From NCBI GenBank assembly GCA_003223325.1, contig QHYS01000186.1, positions 1 to 45,053 of the forward strand: a DNA stretch of 45,053 nt, given 5' to 3'. The DNA is from Acidobacteriota bacterium. GTDB taxonomy: Bacteria > Acidobacteriota > Terriglobia > Acidiferrales > UBA7541. Below, one piece after another: positions 17,723-25,768 of the stretch. The notes beneath the pieces were generated by a model. It did no database searches. It saw only the letters and a program-made list of their open reading frames with translations, and had not been told where the DNA came from. Each line of letters begins with the position of its first letter. Positions within the stretch are counted from its first letter, which is position 1. The position numbers were made by a program, and so were the translations under genes.

Positions 17723-18353
17723 TATTTTGGCGAGAATCGACAAAATCGCGACCATGCCGTTACATTCGTGCAAGCCCAGAATTTGGCCGCCGCAGTCCGG
17801 CAAATTCGTCCGGCTGAAGCATCGCCGGCGCCAAAAAACCGCGCGAAAAACTTCTCGCCCATGTCCCCGCGAATCGATCCAAAACAGGCGTATACCCATT
17901 ATAGCGCCCGAGTAAAGAGGCTCAGCGTAAGAGCCGCAAGAGCGAACCAAGAGAGATCCCCCGCTGTCACCTAGCGCGCGCAGTACCGGGTACGCGTGGA
18001 GGACCCCACCTCGCTCCGGGTAGTGGCTCGGTACGGCCATCCTACTCGGATGGCCGTTTATCGCGAGGGTCAACTGGGCAAGGAATCGGGTGGCAGGTCA
18101 GTTTTCGCTGAGCCGTCGTCTCAGGCAGCTGGGTGTACAATCCAGCCGTTGCGGACTAATCGTCGTTAGAAGAGTGCCTCTAGAAAGATGGACGTAAGTT
18201 CAAGATTCATCCAATCCCTCATCGGAAAGCAGCTCAGTTCTGTCGAATTTGTCCGGGATTATGTCCAACTACGGTTCGATGGTCCGACTCTCACGGCTTT
18301 TCGTCTGGCTGATCGTAAACTTTACCGCAGAGAGCTATAGTAGGGAGGTCGAC
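17723..18353. other. Long intergenic region with two related hairpins
   Basis: About 680 bases separate the CoA-transferase from the secreted protein at 18354. No reading frame there shows protein-family features or a supported start. The second dyad (18033-18057) lies within it. The GC-rich stretch 17930-18060 could encode a structured RNA ending in that hairpin, but this is conjecture. Confidence 0.4.
18033..18057. repeat. Dyad ACGGCCATCC-N5-GGATGGCCGT
   Basis: Perfect 10-base arms flank a 5-base spacer and are followed by TTTATC. It shares the GNCCATCC/GGATGGNC core and the spacing with 17698-17722. It may be a second operator or an intrinsic terminator on the plus strand. Confidence 0.6.
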
Positions 18354-19169
18354 ATGAAAAAGATGTGCCTGGTCTGCCTTGTTGTGACGCTCTGTACGCC
18401 GGCCCTTTTCGCGCAAGGGCTGACGGCAGAAGATATAAAATCGAACCGGCCCACTCCCCGAATGGCCGACGGACACTTGGATCTCAGCGGGTACTGGAAA
18501 GGCATCCGCGGCACAACTCCTGTTGGGAACATCGGGAAAGATCTCCCGAGCTTCAAACTGCCGCTGACGCCGGCTGGTGAAGCTGCACTGCAGCATAATC
18601 TGACGACGACTATCGATCCTGAAAGCCTGTGCATCATTGGCGGTATCCCTCGACACAATGCCAGCGGGCTACCGTTTGAGGTCCTGCAAGGAAATAAGAA
18701 AGTCGTCTTCCTATACTTGTACAACTACTTTCGGCTTATTCCTATTGATGCGAGTCGCAAGCATTCGGCCGACCCCGATCCGTCTTTTTTTGGCGAGGAG
18801 ATTGGTCATTGGGATGGCGACACATTGGTGGTCGATTCGGTGGGATTTAAAGGCGAGAAGGTCTGGATCGATGAAAACGCAAATCCTCATAGCGATGCCT
18901 TGCATGTGGTCGAGCGTTGGACGCGGCCGGATGCGGATCACATCCACGTGGAAACGCTGATTGAAGATCCGAAGTTTTATACGAGGCCCTTCACCTATTC
19001 GCGAACATGGGTGCTTGGACAACCGGACGAGGAGACTAAGGAGTTTTCGTGCAGCGAAAACAATGCCGACGTGGGTCACCTTGGGTTCGGGCCCGGGCCC
19101 ATTCGTCCCGACGGTACGCGCGGCTACGTCGATCCTGCGGCCGCTCCCCCACCCGATAAGAAAGAATAG
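18354..19169 (+). CDS. Secreted protein of the GHWDGDTLVVD family, copy 1
   Basis: From ATG 18354 (GGGAGG five bases upstream) the protein has 271 residues; the frame opens at 18249 but the upstream part has no ribosome site. The signal peptide is MKKMCLVCLVVTLCTPALFA. Family landmarks in order are TPRMADGHLDLSGYW, LCIIGGIPRH with the first conserved Cys, the hydrophobic VVFLYLYNYFRLIPID strand, GHWDGDTLVVDSVGF, PHSDALHVVERWTRPD, IEDPKFYTRPFTY and EFSCSENN with the second conserved Cys. The C-terminus is Gly/Pro-rich. The family is abundant in Acidobacteriota and has no function known to me. Five relatives lie in this window. It is followed by a decayed monooxygenase on the other strand. Confidence 0.85.
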   Translation: MKKMCLVCLVVTLCTPALFAQGLTAEDIKSNRPTPRMADGHLDLSGYWKGIRGTTPVGNIGKDLPSFKLPLTPAGEAALQHNLTTTIDPESLCIIGGIPRHNASGLPFEVLQGNKKVVFLYLYNYFRLIPIDASRKHSADPDPSFFGEEIGHWDGDTLVVDSVGFKGEKVWIDENANPHSDALHVVERWTRPDADHIHVETLIEDPKFYTRPFTYSRTWVLGQPDEETKEFSCSENNADVGHLGFGPGPIRPDGTRGYVDPAAAPPPDKKE

Positions 19170-19199
19170 GCGCAAACGGCGATTACGAACGATTGATGC

Positions 19200-19946
19200 T
19201 TAGGCACGCGCGGCGATCGGGGCGAGCTCTCTGCGGACCATGGGCGCGACGTGCGTTCCCAGGATCTCGATGGACCGCAACATCTTCTAATCTGATGTGA
19301 AGGTGTCGAGACACCCAACTGGAACGTGATGCGAGAGACGCCGCCGCGGACTTCATTCACGTACAGAATTTTCTCCGCGACAGTTTCTGCGGCGACCTGC
19401 CTCACGGTAGAGGTCGATCAATGGATGGAATCGTCTGGGTTCGCCACCGATTATGGCGACCATGAGGGGAAGCCCGAGCATACCGGCGTGAGCAAATGAG
19501 GCCGGCGTCCCGCCGACGCCGACCCAAATCGGGAGCGGATTCTGCAGCGAACGAGGGTATACCGCTTGGCCAGTGAGCGGCGCGCGGTGCTTACACGACT
19601 AGTGAACGTGGGTGTCCTCACGGATTTTGAGGAGCAGATCCAGTTTCTCTGAGAAAAGCCTCGTAGTCTTCCGGACGCAAACCGAAGAGCGGATAGGACT
19701 CCACGAAGGAGCCGCGACCGGCGAGGATCTCAGCACGGCCACGTGAGATCAGGTCCAGAGTGGCAAATTCCTGGAAGACGCGAACCGGGTCAACGGCGCT
19801 GAGAACGGTGACGCGCTCGTCAGGCGGATGTCTTTTGTGCGCGCGGCAGCCGCAGCGAGAATTACGACTGGGGCAGAATCAAGAAACTCGATCCGGTGAT
19901 GTTCGCCGATGCCAAAACATCGAGACCGACGTGGTCGGCCTGAAGG
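19200..19946 (-). pseudogene. Luciferase-like flavin-dependent monooxygenase, truncated and broken
   Basis: Pieces of an LLM-class oxidoreductase can be read in order on the minus strand, across frames. They are ADHVGLDV at the left-truncated N-terminal end, then [76 protein letters not shown] and [39 protein letters not shown] and KMLRSIEILGTHVAPMVRRE close the sequence. There are several frameshifts. A TAG at 19601-19599 replaces the codon where the family has Trp (context EDTHVH-stop-S). Roughly the first 30-40 residues are missing, where the SMP-30 gene ends. The enzyme would have oxidised an organic substrate with reduced FMN; it is not functional. Confidence 0.85.
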
Positions 19947-21065
19947 CTAAGGACGGAAGCCGGGAATCTTTACCCGGATTCGCCATAGATTTTTGGCGCT
20001 GACGATATAAAGGGTCTTGCTATCCGGGTCGCCGAATGCGAGGTTGGCAAAGCGGACTCCTTCGGGAGCCGGAACCTTACCCAGTCGTTTGCCTGCAGGC
20101 GACATGATCCATACGCCGCCGGTCGCTGCCGTGTAGACGTTGCCCTTGCGGTCCACCCGCACCCCATCGGGCCCGCCAAGACCTTGTTCTCCGGCCAAAT
20201 CGACCAATACGCGAGGATTCTTTTTGACCGTATCGTCCGCTTGAATGTCATAGGCAAAAATCTGCTTTTTGGCCGGGGCGTTCGTCACATAGAGAGTCTT
20301 TTGGTCCGGCGAGAGGGTTATTCCGTTGGGCGGAGCGCCTCCCGGGTCCATATCTAAGAGTTGCACTTTACCGTCTTTCACGAAGTAGAAGCCGTGGAAA
20401 GATAGTTCTTTCAAGGGGCTTTTTTCGCCTCCCTCAAGACATCCCGCAGGGCCGTCCGTAAAGTAAACTGCGCCGTCGGATTTGGCGACGATGTCATTGA
20501 CGCAGCCCAGGTGCTTCCCCTCGTAATGATCGGCTAAAATCGTCCGCGAGCCATCCTTCTCCAGCCGTTCGACCGCGCGGTCGCCGGTGGCGTCGATCAA
20601 TACGCGGTGCTGCCGGTCCAAGGTGAGCCCGTTCGATCCATTGAGGCGTTTCCCGTTCGCATCCGCCTTGCCGACGTGCGAAGCGTCTTTGTAACCGGAG
20701 TGTTCTTCAAACACCGACAGCGTTCCATCCGGCGGGCAGCCCGCGCCATCGCAGGCCGGTGTCCATTTGTAGATGCGGTTTCCGGGGACATCGCTGAACA
20801 CGAGATATCCCCCCCTTGCCTGCGAGACCCAGACCGGGCCTTCGCCGCCTTCGAAGCCCTCCGCCCTGAGCATTTCCAGTTTGGCATCGGAAGCGAGGAT
20901 CGCATCGAGTGCCGGATCGAATTTGAAGAAATTGGTTCCCGCCGGCGCTTGGGGGTTGGCCGTATTCGGAGCTGCGTTTGGAGCCTGCGCCTTCGACAAG
21001 CCCCACATCGTTGCCAACGCTAGGACTGATAGCCGGCAAAATAGGAAGAACCGGGGTTTGCTCAT
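19947..21065 (-). CDS. Secreted SMP-30/gluconolactonase-family protein
   Basis: From ATG 21065 the protein has 372 residues with a signal peptide (RFFLFCRLSVLALATMWGLS); an ATG at 21089 adds eight residues. Motifs of the six-bladed metal-dependent lactonase fold are EGFEGGEGPVWV (metal Glu), YLVFSDVPGNRIYKW, LNGSNGLTLDRQ, HLGCVNDIVAKSDGAVYFTD (conserved Asn/Asp), GGAPPNGITLSPD, TLYVTNAP and GLGGPDGVRVDRKGNVY. The expected activity is hydrolysis of a sugar lactone or related ester in the periplasm. The insert between the first blades contains three Cys. The gene abuts a truncated monooxygenase, so a deletion may have joined the two. Confidence 0.9.
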   Translation of the reverse strand: MSKPRFFLFCRLSVLALATMWGLSKAQAPNAAPNTANPQAPAGTNFFKFDPALDAILASDAKLEMLRAEGFEGGEGPVWVSQARGGYLVFSDVPGNRIYKWTPACDGAGCPPDGTLSVFEEHSGYKDASHVGKADANGKRLNGSNGLTLDRQHRVLIDATGDRAVERLEKDGSRTILADHYEGKHLGCVNDIVAKSDGAVYFTDGPAGCLEGGEKSPLKELSFHGFYFVKDGKVQLLDMDPGGAPPNGITLSPDQKTLYVTNAPAKKQIFAYDIQADDTVKKNPRVLVDLAGEQGLGGPDGVRVDRKGNVYTAATGGVWIMSPAGKRLGKVPAPEGVRFANLAFGDPDSKTLYIVSAKNLWRIRVKIPGFRP

Positions 21066-21156
21066 TTTTATCTCTGGCCCGATGTACAAACGCGGACGTC
21101 CTTTCTGACCTCCGGGACGTGCACAGTTATATCAAACCTGCAAGAAATCTGGCTAG

Positions 21157-21183
21157 TAAGGATCGGCCAGTTAAGGATCGGCC
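21157..21183. repeat. Short direct repeat TAAGGATCGGCC, two copies
   Basis: The 12-base unit occurs at 21157-21168 and 21172-21183, a 15-base period. It lies between the divergent SMP-30 and DUF6152 genes, just upstream of a possible -10 box. It may be a regulator binding site. Confidence 0.5.
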
Positions 21184-21202
21184 GGTAAGTCTCGCGGTCG
21201 AC

Positions 21203-21231
21203 TGCTCACAGCGCTATAGGTGGCGTATAAT
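21203..21231 (+). promoter_or_regulatory. Possible promoter of the DUF6152 gene
   Basis: A perfect TATAAT lies at 21226-21231 with a weak -35 (TGCTCA, 21203-21208) 17 bases earlier. The start of DUF6152 is 125 bases downstream. The -35 is poor, so an activator at the adjacent direct repeat is conceivable. Confidence 0.3.
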
Positions 21232-21355
21232 CCTCGCGCGGCGCTCTACTTAGGGCCGCCGGGTACCTTGTGACGGAAGCTCGTCTGCAATTTAACGGCG
21301 TCGGCGCTGATCCTCATAGCGTCGGCCACTGCGGGCGAAAATTGGGAGGAAGAGC

Positions 21356-21811
21356 ATGAGAAATAGGTCTGCGGTTATTTTTCTTTTGGCTTTTGGTTTC
21401 TGGATCATTTCCCTTCCGCTGTTTGCACACCACGGAAACGCGGCGTACGACTATGAGAAAACGACCACGATAAAGGGAACGGTGACGGCATGGATTTTTG
21501 CCAATCCGCATAGTTTGATGAAGCTGGATGTGACAGACGACAAGGGCAACCTCGAGCACTGGGTATTGGAAGGGAACGCGGCATCGCTCGGCGGGGATTG
21601 GCATAAGACTACACTTAAGTCCGGGGACGTCGTCATCGTTGACGTGATGCCCCCCAAGAACGGCGCTCAAGTCGGCCGCATCCGGCGGATTCTGAGACCT
21701 GACGGCACAGTGTTAGCGGACGCGCATTTGCCCTCTACCTTGAACGATGTGGCACCGCCCCAGAGTGCGCCTAAGCCGACCGCCGATTCGAACTCGGATG
21801 GATCGCGATAA
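21356..21811 (+). CDS. DUF6152 family secreted protein
   Basis: The protein has 151 residues. A signal segment (MRNRSAVIFLLAFGFWIISL) is followed directly by AHHGNAAYDYEKTTTIKGTV, then WIFANPHSLMKLDV, HWVLEGNAASLGGDWHKTTL, GDVVIVDVMPPKNGAQVGR and DGTVLADAHLP. This is the DUF6152 layout: a small exported beta-barrel-like domain with an N-terminal His pair after the signal and an NPH motif, of unknown function. GGGAGGA lies six bases before the ATG. The two tandem secreted-family genes start 66 bases downstream on the same strand, suggesting one operon. The His pair and NPH could bind metal (inference). Confidence 0.85.
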   Translation: MRNRSAVIFLLAFGFWIISLPLFAHHGNAAYDYEKTTTIKGTVTAWIFANPHSLMKLDVTDDKGNLEHWVLEGNAASLGGDWHKTTLKSGDVVIVDVMPPKNGAQVGRIRRILRPDGTVLADAHLPSTLNDVAPPQSAPKPTADSNSDGSR

Positions 21812-21877
21812 ACGCGTAACTTGATCGGAAGCGCGCCGGTAGCTTGAATCTCAAAGCGGAGCCGAGGGATTCCACAA

Positions 21878-22789
21878 ATGCTAAGGCGGTCGGCAGTCAT
21901 CGCGCTTGCGGTAATTGCAGCATTGATACCCTCGTCTAGGGCGGCACAGACGGCCGCGCCCCGTCAATCGCCGGCTGATAACTCCGATAAATGGAAGACT
22001 GAAAAATGGAACACGCCCTCGCCGCCCGCAGCTTACTACGAGAAATTGAAATCAGCGCCCGCTCCCATACGCGACCTGTCAGGGATTTGGGATGCAGGAG
22101 GCCTCGAAGGAGGAATCCAGCCAAACGGCGCGTACGAGTATCCCGATGATCCCGAGCATCTTAGACATGACGTGCCCTACACGGCTTTGGGGAAGGAAGC
22201 GCGCCTGAAGAATAAGCCGGGATCCGGCGTCTCGGGGCAATTCCCTGTGGCAGAGGTAAACGATCCCGTGGACTATTGTGACCCGCAAGGAATGCCGCGC
22301 AACGATCTTTTCGAACTCAGGGTGATCGAGATTCTCGAGAATACGAACCAACTCGTTATTCTGAACCAGTATAACGACACTTGGCGCATTATCTGGACGG
22401 ACGGGCGGGACTTGCCCGCCGATCCCGCACCAAGATGGAACGGATATGCGGTGGGCAAGTGGTTGGATGACTACACGTTCATAGCCCGCTACTTAGGAAT
22501 GGATCCGAGAACGTGGCTGGATAATGTGGGCCGTCCGCACAGCGACGCTCTGCAGGTGGAGGAACGATGGCAGCGCGTGAACTCCGACACGCTCGAGCTG
22601 ACGGTGACGATTGACGACCCGAAGTTTTATACGCAACCTTGGAAGGGCTTGGACAGATACGTTCTCCACCGGCTGCCCGACGAGTTCGACATCAATGAGT
22701 TGATCTGCTCTGCGACGGAGACGGCGGAATATAACCGGCTCGTCGGCAACCCGCTCGACCCGGCACCTGCCGGCAGCACCAACAAATAG
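21878..22789 (+). CDS. Secreted protein of the GHWDGDTLVVD family, copy 2 (divergent subgroup)
   Basis: The protein has 303 residues with signal peptide MLRRSAVIALAVIAALIPSS. Landmarks are DLSGIWDAGG, VDYCDPQGMPR (first conserved Cys), LVILNQYNDTWRIIWTDGR, GYAVGKWLDDYTFIARYLGM (a variant of the GHWDGDTLVVDT segment), GRPHSDALQVEERWQRV, TIDDPKFYTQPW and ELICSATETAEYNRL (second Cys). The conserved Gly-His-Trp-Asp-Gly motif has changed to GKWLDD, so this subgroup may have another activity. The start is supported by GAGGGA eight bases upstream. The adjacent copy is a recent duplicate. It is probably co-transcribed with DUF6152. Confidence 0.85.
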   Translation: MLRRSAVIALAVIAALIPSSRAAQTAAPRQSPADNSDKWKTEKWNTPSPPAAYYEKLKSAPAPIRDLSGIWDAGGLEGGIQPNGAYEYPDDPEHLRHDVPYTALGKEARLKNKPGSGVSGQFPVAEVNDPVDYCDPQGMPRNDLFELRVIEILENTNQLVILNQYNDTWRIIWTDGRDLPADPAPRWNGYAVGKWLDDYTFIARYLGMDPRTWLDNVGRPHSDALQVEERWQRVNSDTLELTVTIDDPKFYTQPWKGLDRYVLHRLPDEFDINELICSATETAEYNRLVGNPLDPAPAGSTNK

Positions 22790-22873
22790 CTCATGCCATC
22801 GCCCTGTTTCTACGCCCCAACGTTCTTAACCTCGATAGACCAGCAACGGATCGGTGAGCCGAGGGATCCAAAA

Positions 22874-23778
22874 ATGCTAAAGCGATTAGCGGTCTTCACG
22901 TTTGCAGGGATTGCGGCATTGATGTCCTCCTCCGTTCTGCGGGCAGCACAAACAGTCCCGCCCACTCAGTCGGCGAGCGAAACGGACACCGATAAATGGA
23001 AGACTGAAAAATGGAACACGCCCTCACCGCCCGGGTCGTACTGGACAGAATGAAGTCAGCACCCGCGCCAAAGCGTGACCTGTCCGGGATTTGGGATGCG
23101 GGGGGCGTCCAACAAGGCGTCCAAGCAAACGGCGCGTACCAATACCCCGACGATCCCGACCATCTTGGACATGACGTGCCTTACACGCCTTTGGGTAAGG
23201 AAGCGCGCCAGAAGAATAAGCCAGGAACCGGAATGGGGCAATTCCCTGTGGCAGAGGTAAACGACCCGGTGGACTATTGTGACCCGGCGGGGATGCCGCG
23301 CAGCGATCTTTTCGAACTCAGGGTGATCGAAATTCTTCAGAATAGGAACCAAGTAGCCATCCTGAACCAGCATAACGACACCTGGCGCATTATCTGGACG
23401 GACGGGCGGGACTTGCCCGCCGATCCCGCACCAAGATGGAACGGATATGCGGTGGGCAAGTGGTTGGATGACTACACGTTCGTAGCCCGCTACATAGGAA
23501 TGGATCCGAGAACGTGGCTGGATAATGTGGGCCGTCCGCACAGCGACGCTCTGCAGGTGGAGGAACGATGGCAGCGCGTGAACTCCGACACGCTCGAGCT
23601 GACGGTGACGATTGACGACCCGAAGTTTTATACGCAACCTTGGAAGGGCTTGGACAGATACGTTCTCCACCGGCTGCCCGACGGGTTCGACATCAGTGAG
23701 TTTATCTGCTCTGCGACGGAGACGGCGGAATATAACCGGCTCGTTGGCAAACCCGTCGACCCCAGCACCAACAAATAA
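22874..23778 (+). pseudogene. Frameshifted tandem duplicate of the preceding gene (copy 3)
   Basis: From ATG 22874 the protein copies the gene at 21878, signal peptide included, up to TPSPPGSYWTE. There TGA 23051-23053 stops it. The second frame resumes at once with MKSAPAPKRDLSGIWDAGG and runs intact to 23778. Aligned with copy 2 (GAAATTGAAA at that point versus CAGAATGAAG), one T is missing around 23050. All later codons are open, so the loss is recent, or is a sequence error. The last ~350 bases are almost identical to copy 2, with a 189-base perfect block (22494-22682 in copy 2). Upstream halves differ more. Confidence 0.8.
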
Positions 23779-23817
23779 CTCATGCGGACTGAAGGCTGCT
23801 GTCGAGTAGAATTCAGG

Positions 23818-25230
23818 CTACTGGCGGCTCGCTCTAGTCGATGTTGAACCCGCGGACACCGAATGCACCGGCTTTCCGGCTTGCCAGACAGCGGACAATT
23901 TCTCGGTATTGCGGATATCATCCAACGGATTCGCGTCCAGGAGGATAAATTCCGCCGCTCGGCCCGCTTGTAGCGTTCCGAACTGCTTTGTGCCTCCGAG
24001 GATCTCGGCGTTTGTTCCCGTCGCAGCAACGATCGCTTGCATCGGAGTGAGGCCCGCCTCGACCATTAATTGCAGTTCTCGATGCTCCAAGTAACCTGGA
24101 AAACGAGTCGGTATTCCGGAATCGGTGCCGAAAGCGATTTTGACGCCGGCGTCGGAGAGCGCCTTTAGATTTTTCTTGGCCATTTCGAGTCCCGCCCTGT
24201 ACTTGGCGATATCCGGATCCTGCCGAAACTTCCCCACGGTTTGCGGACTTCGGATGATCGTCAGAGCTCCGGGCTCGAGCCCGGATTGAAAGAAGGGATC
24301 GTCGATCCACTTCACGTTATCGGCATAAGCAAACAGCGTTTCATCCCGCACAAGCGTGGGGATCAGGAAAACACCGCGCGACTTCATGGCCATGATGAGT
24401 TCGTTGTCGACAGCCTGATCGCGAATGCTGTGGGCGAATCCGTCCAACCCCGCAGCGAGCAGCGCCTTGGCGTCGGCCAGATAATATTCGTGCGCGAACA
24501 CACGGATATGCTGCTTGTGCGCCTCGTCGATGATGGCCCGGTAGATTTCGGGCTTTATCTTGGTGCCGTGGCCCAACCCGTCATCCACCCACATCTTCAA
24601 ATAATCGGGGTGATGCGCAGCGAGTTCGCGGACATCGGCACGCGCTTCCTCAAGGTTTTGCGGGCGGTAGCGGTGGTCCGTGGGGTTCGATTTGCCGGTG
24701 TATTCAAGGAAGCCTCTGCCCGCTGTGAACAGACGCGACCCTCCTATCTTTCCAGCACGCTGATCGGCTCGTATCGAAAACACCAAATCCTCGTCCTGCC
24801 CAAAGGACGCCACGGTGGCCACACCGTAAGAAAGATATTTATTGAGCTGTTTGGCGACGTTCTCCTCGGTGTAGTGCCCGGCCGCGGAATCGGCGCCATT
24901 GTTCGATAATCCAAGGTGGCCGTGGAGGTTGATGAGCGCGGGCATGATCGTCTTTCCGGTCACGTCCTGTACTGCAGCATCCTTGGGAATCGAAACCGCG
25001 CCCGCCTTTCCTGCGGCGACAATTTGACTGCCTTCGATGACGAGCACGGAATTCTCGATAGGCGGCCGGCCCGTTCCATCAATAAGCCGGGCGCCTTTGA
25101 GCGCCACCGGCCGATCTTTAGTCTGGGTGGGCGCTTGTGCGGCAGCACGCGGGCAAGCCAGACAAACAGTCAGCATCACGAGGAAAGCAGTGGGGACGGC
25201 AAAACGGTGTGGGTGCTTGGCGGCTTTCAT
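23818..25230 (-). CDS. Secreted amidohydrolase
   Basis: The protein has 470 residues. A signal peptide (hydrophobic 11-31, ending AAAQA) precedes the beta-sandwich strand VALKGARLIDGTGRPPIENS. The metal motif is altered: LINLHGHLGL replaces the usual DxHxH, with the first Asp changed to Asn. Further motifs are the Lys region YLKMWVDDGLG, HEYYLADAKALLAAGLDGF, FAHSIRDQ and the catalytic Asp in IAFGTDSGIPTRFPGYLEH. LQAGRAAEFILLDANPL closes the sandwich. It is a TIM-barrel metal hydrolase of the imidazolonepropionase-like group with unknown substrate. AAGGAGG lies seven bases upstream of the ATG. It is convergent with the secreted-family pair and not in their operon. Confidence 0.88.
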   Translation of the reverse strand: MKAAKHPHRFAVPTAFLVMLTVCLACPRAAAQAPTQTKDRPVALKGARLIDGTGRPPIENSVLVIEGSQIVAAGKAGAVSIPKDAAVQDVTGKTIMPALINLHGHLGLSNNGADSAAGHYTEENVAKQLNKYLSYGVATVASFGQDEDLVFSIRADQRAGKIGGSRLFTAGRGFLEYTGKSNPTDHRYRPQNLEEARADVRELAAHHPDYLKMWVDDGLGHGTKIKPEIYRAIIDEAHKQHIRVFAHEYYLADAKALLAAGLDGFAHSIRDQAVDNELIMAMKSRGVFLIPTLVRDETLFAYADNVKWIDDPFFQSGLEPGALTIIRSPQTVGKFRQDPDIAKYRAGLEMAKKNLKALSDAGVKIAFGTDSGIPTRFPGYLEHRELQLMVEAGLTPMQAIVAATGTNAEILGGTKQFGTLQAGRAAEFILLDANPLDDIRNTEKLSAVWQAGKPVHSVSAGSTSTRASRQ

Positions 25231-25545
25231 ATCTCGCCTCCTTTTTATTATCCGTGGATACTAGTGCAGCTTGGCACTAGCGTCAAACTCTTAGGCGCTG
25301 GGCCTGGCACCCCAAAAAGATACGGCATCAGCCGCGTTCGAACGGGAAGAAATCCTCACCCAACCATAATCGACTGCCTGGGTAGCACGGGTGGCTGTAA
25401 ATCGAGTTGGTTCGTGGGGACTTGTGGCTACACTTACTTTGCGGCGTCGCCCGTGTCGGCCGGCTTGGCGAGGGAGTTGAGATAATGCTGCACCAAGAGG
25501 TCTTGCTAGAGAGTTTGCGAGAAATTTCACACTGACCCACTAAAG
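25231..25545. other. Intergenic region before the tRNA, with a small relic
   Basis: About 360 bases without a supported gene. A CTAGTGC/GCACTAG hairpin lies at about 25262-25281, upstream of the amidohydrolase. On the minus strand a short frame near 25440-25510 ends QHYLNSLAKPADTGDAAK after an in-frame stop; it may be the tail of a lost gene. Confidence 0.35.
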
Positions 25546-25575
25546 TTGCACGGACTTCTTTTGCCCATCTATAAT
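25546..25575 (+). promoter_or_regulatory. Promoter of tRNA-Leu
   Basis: TTGCAC (25546-25551) and a perfect TATAAT (25570-25575) are separated by 18 bases. The tRNA begins 20 bases after the -10 box, as expected for a short 5' leader. Confidence 0.7.
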
Positions 25576-25594
25576 GACCTCACTGAAGATTCTG

Positions 25595-25681
25595 GCGGTC
25601 GTGGCGGAACTGGCAGACGCACCAGCTTGAGGGGCTGGCGGTAGCAATACCGTGGTGGTTCGAATCCACTCGACCGCACCA
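25595..25681 (+). tRNA. tRNA-Leu (anticodon GAG)
   Basis: This is an 87-base class II tRNA. The 7-bp acceptor stem is GCGGTCG (25595-25601) with CGACCGC (25671-25677), and the 3' ACCA is encoded. The anticodon stem CCAGC/GCTGG holds the loop TTGAGGG, giving anticodon GAG (CUU/CUC codons). A long variable arm follows, and the T arm carries GGTTCGAATCC. The family Leu follows from the anticodon and the long variable arm. Confidence 0.95.
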
Positions 25682-25768
25682 TTTCCCATCACCTCCATAA
25701 GCACACCCACGCAGAGCTACGCGTCCGCGGTAAAATTGAACTGGTAAAAGTGATCTTACGCGATGGCG

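Noticed and set aside
17522-18073. Minus-strand frame (183 codons) upstream of the CoA-transferase
   Set aside because: It overlaps the CoA-transferase N-terminus in another frame, has no motif or ribosome site and is rich in rare composition.
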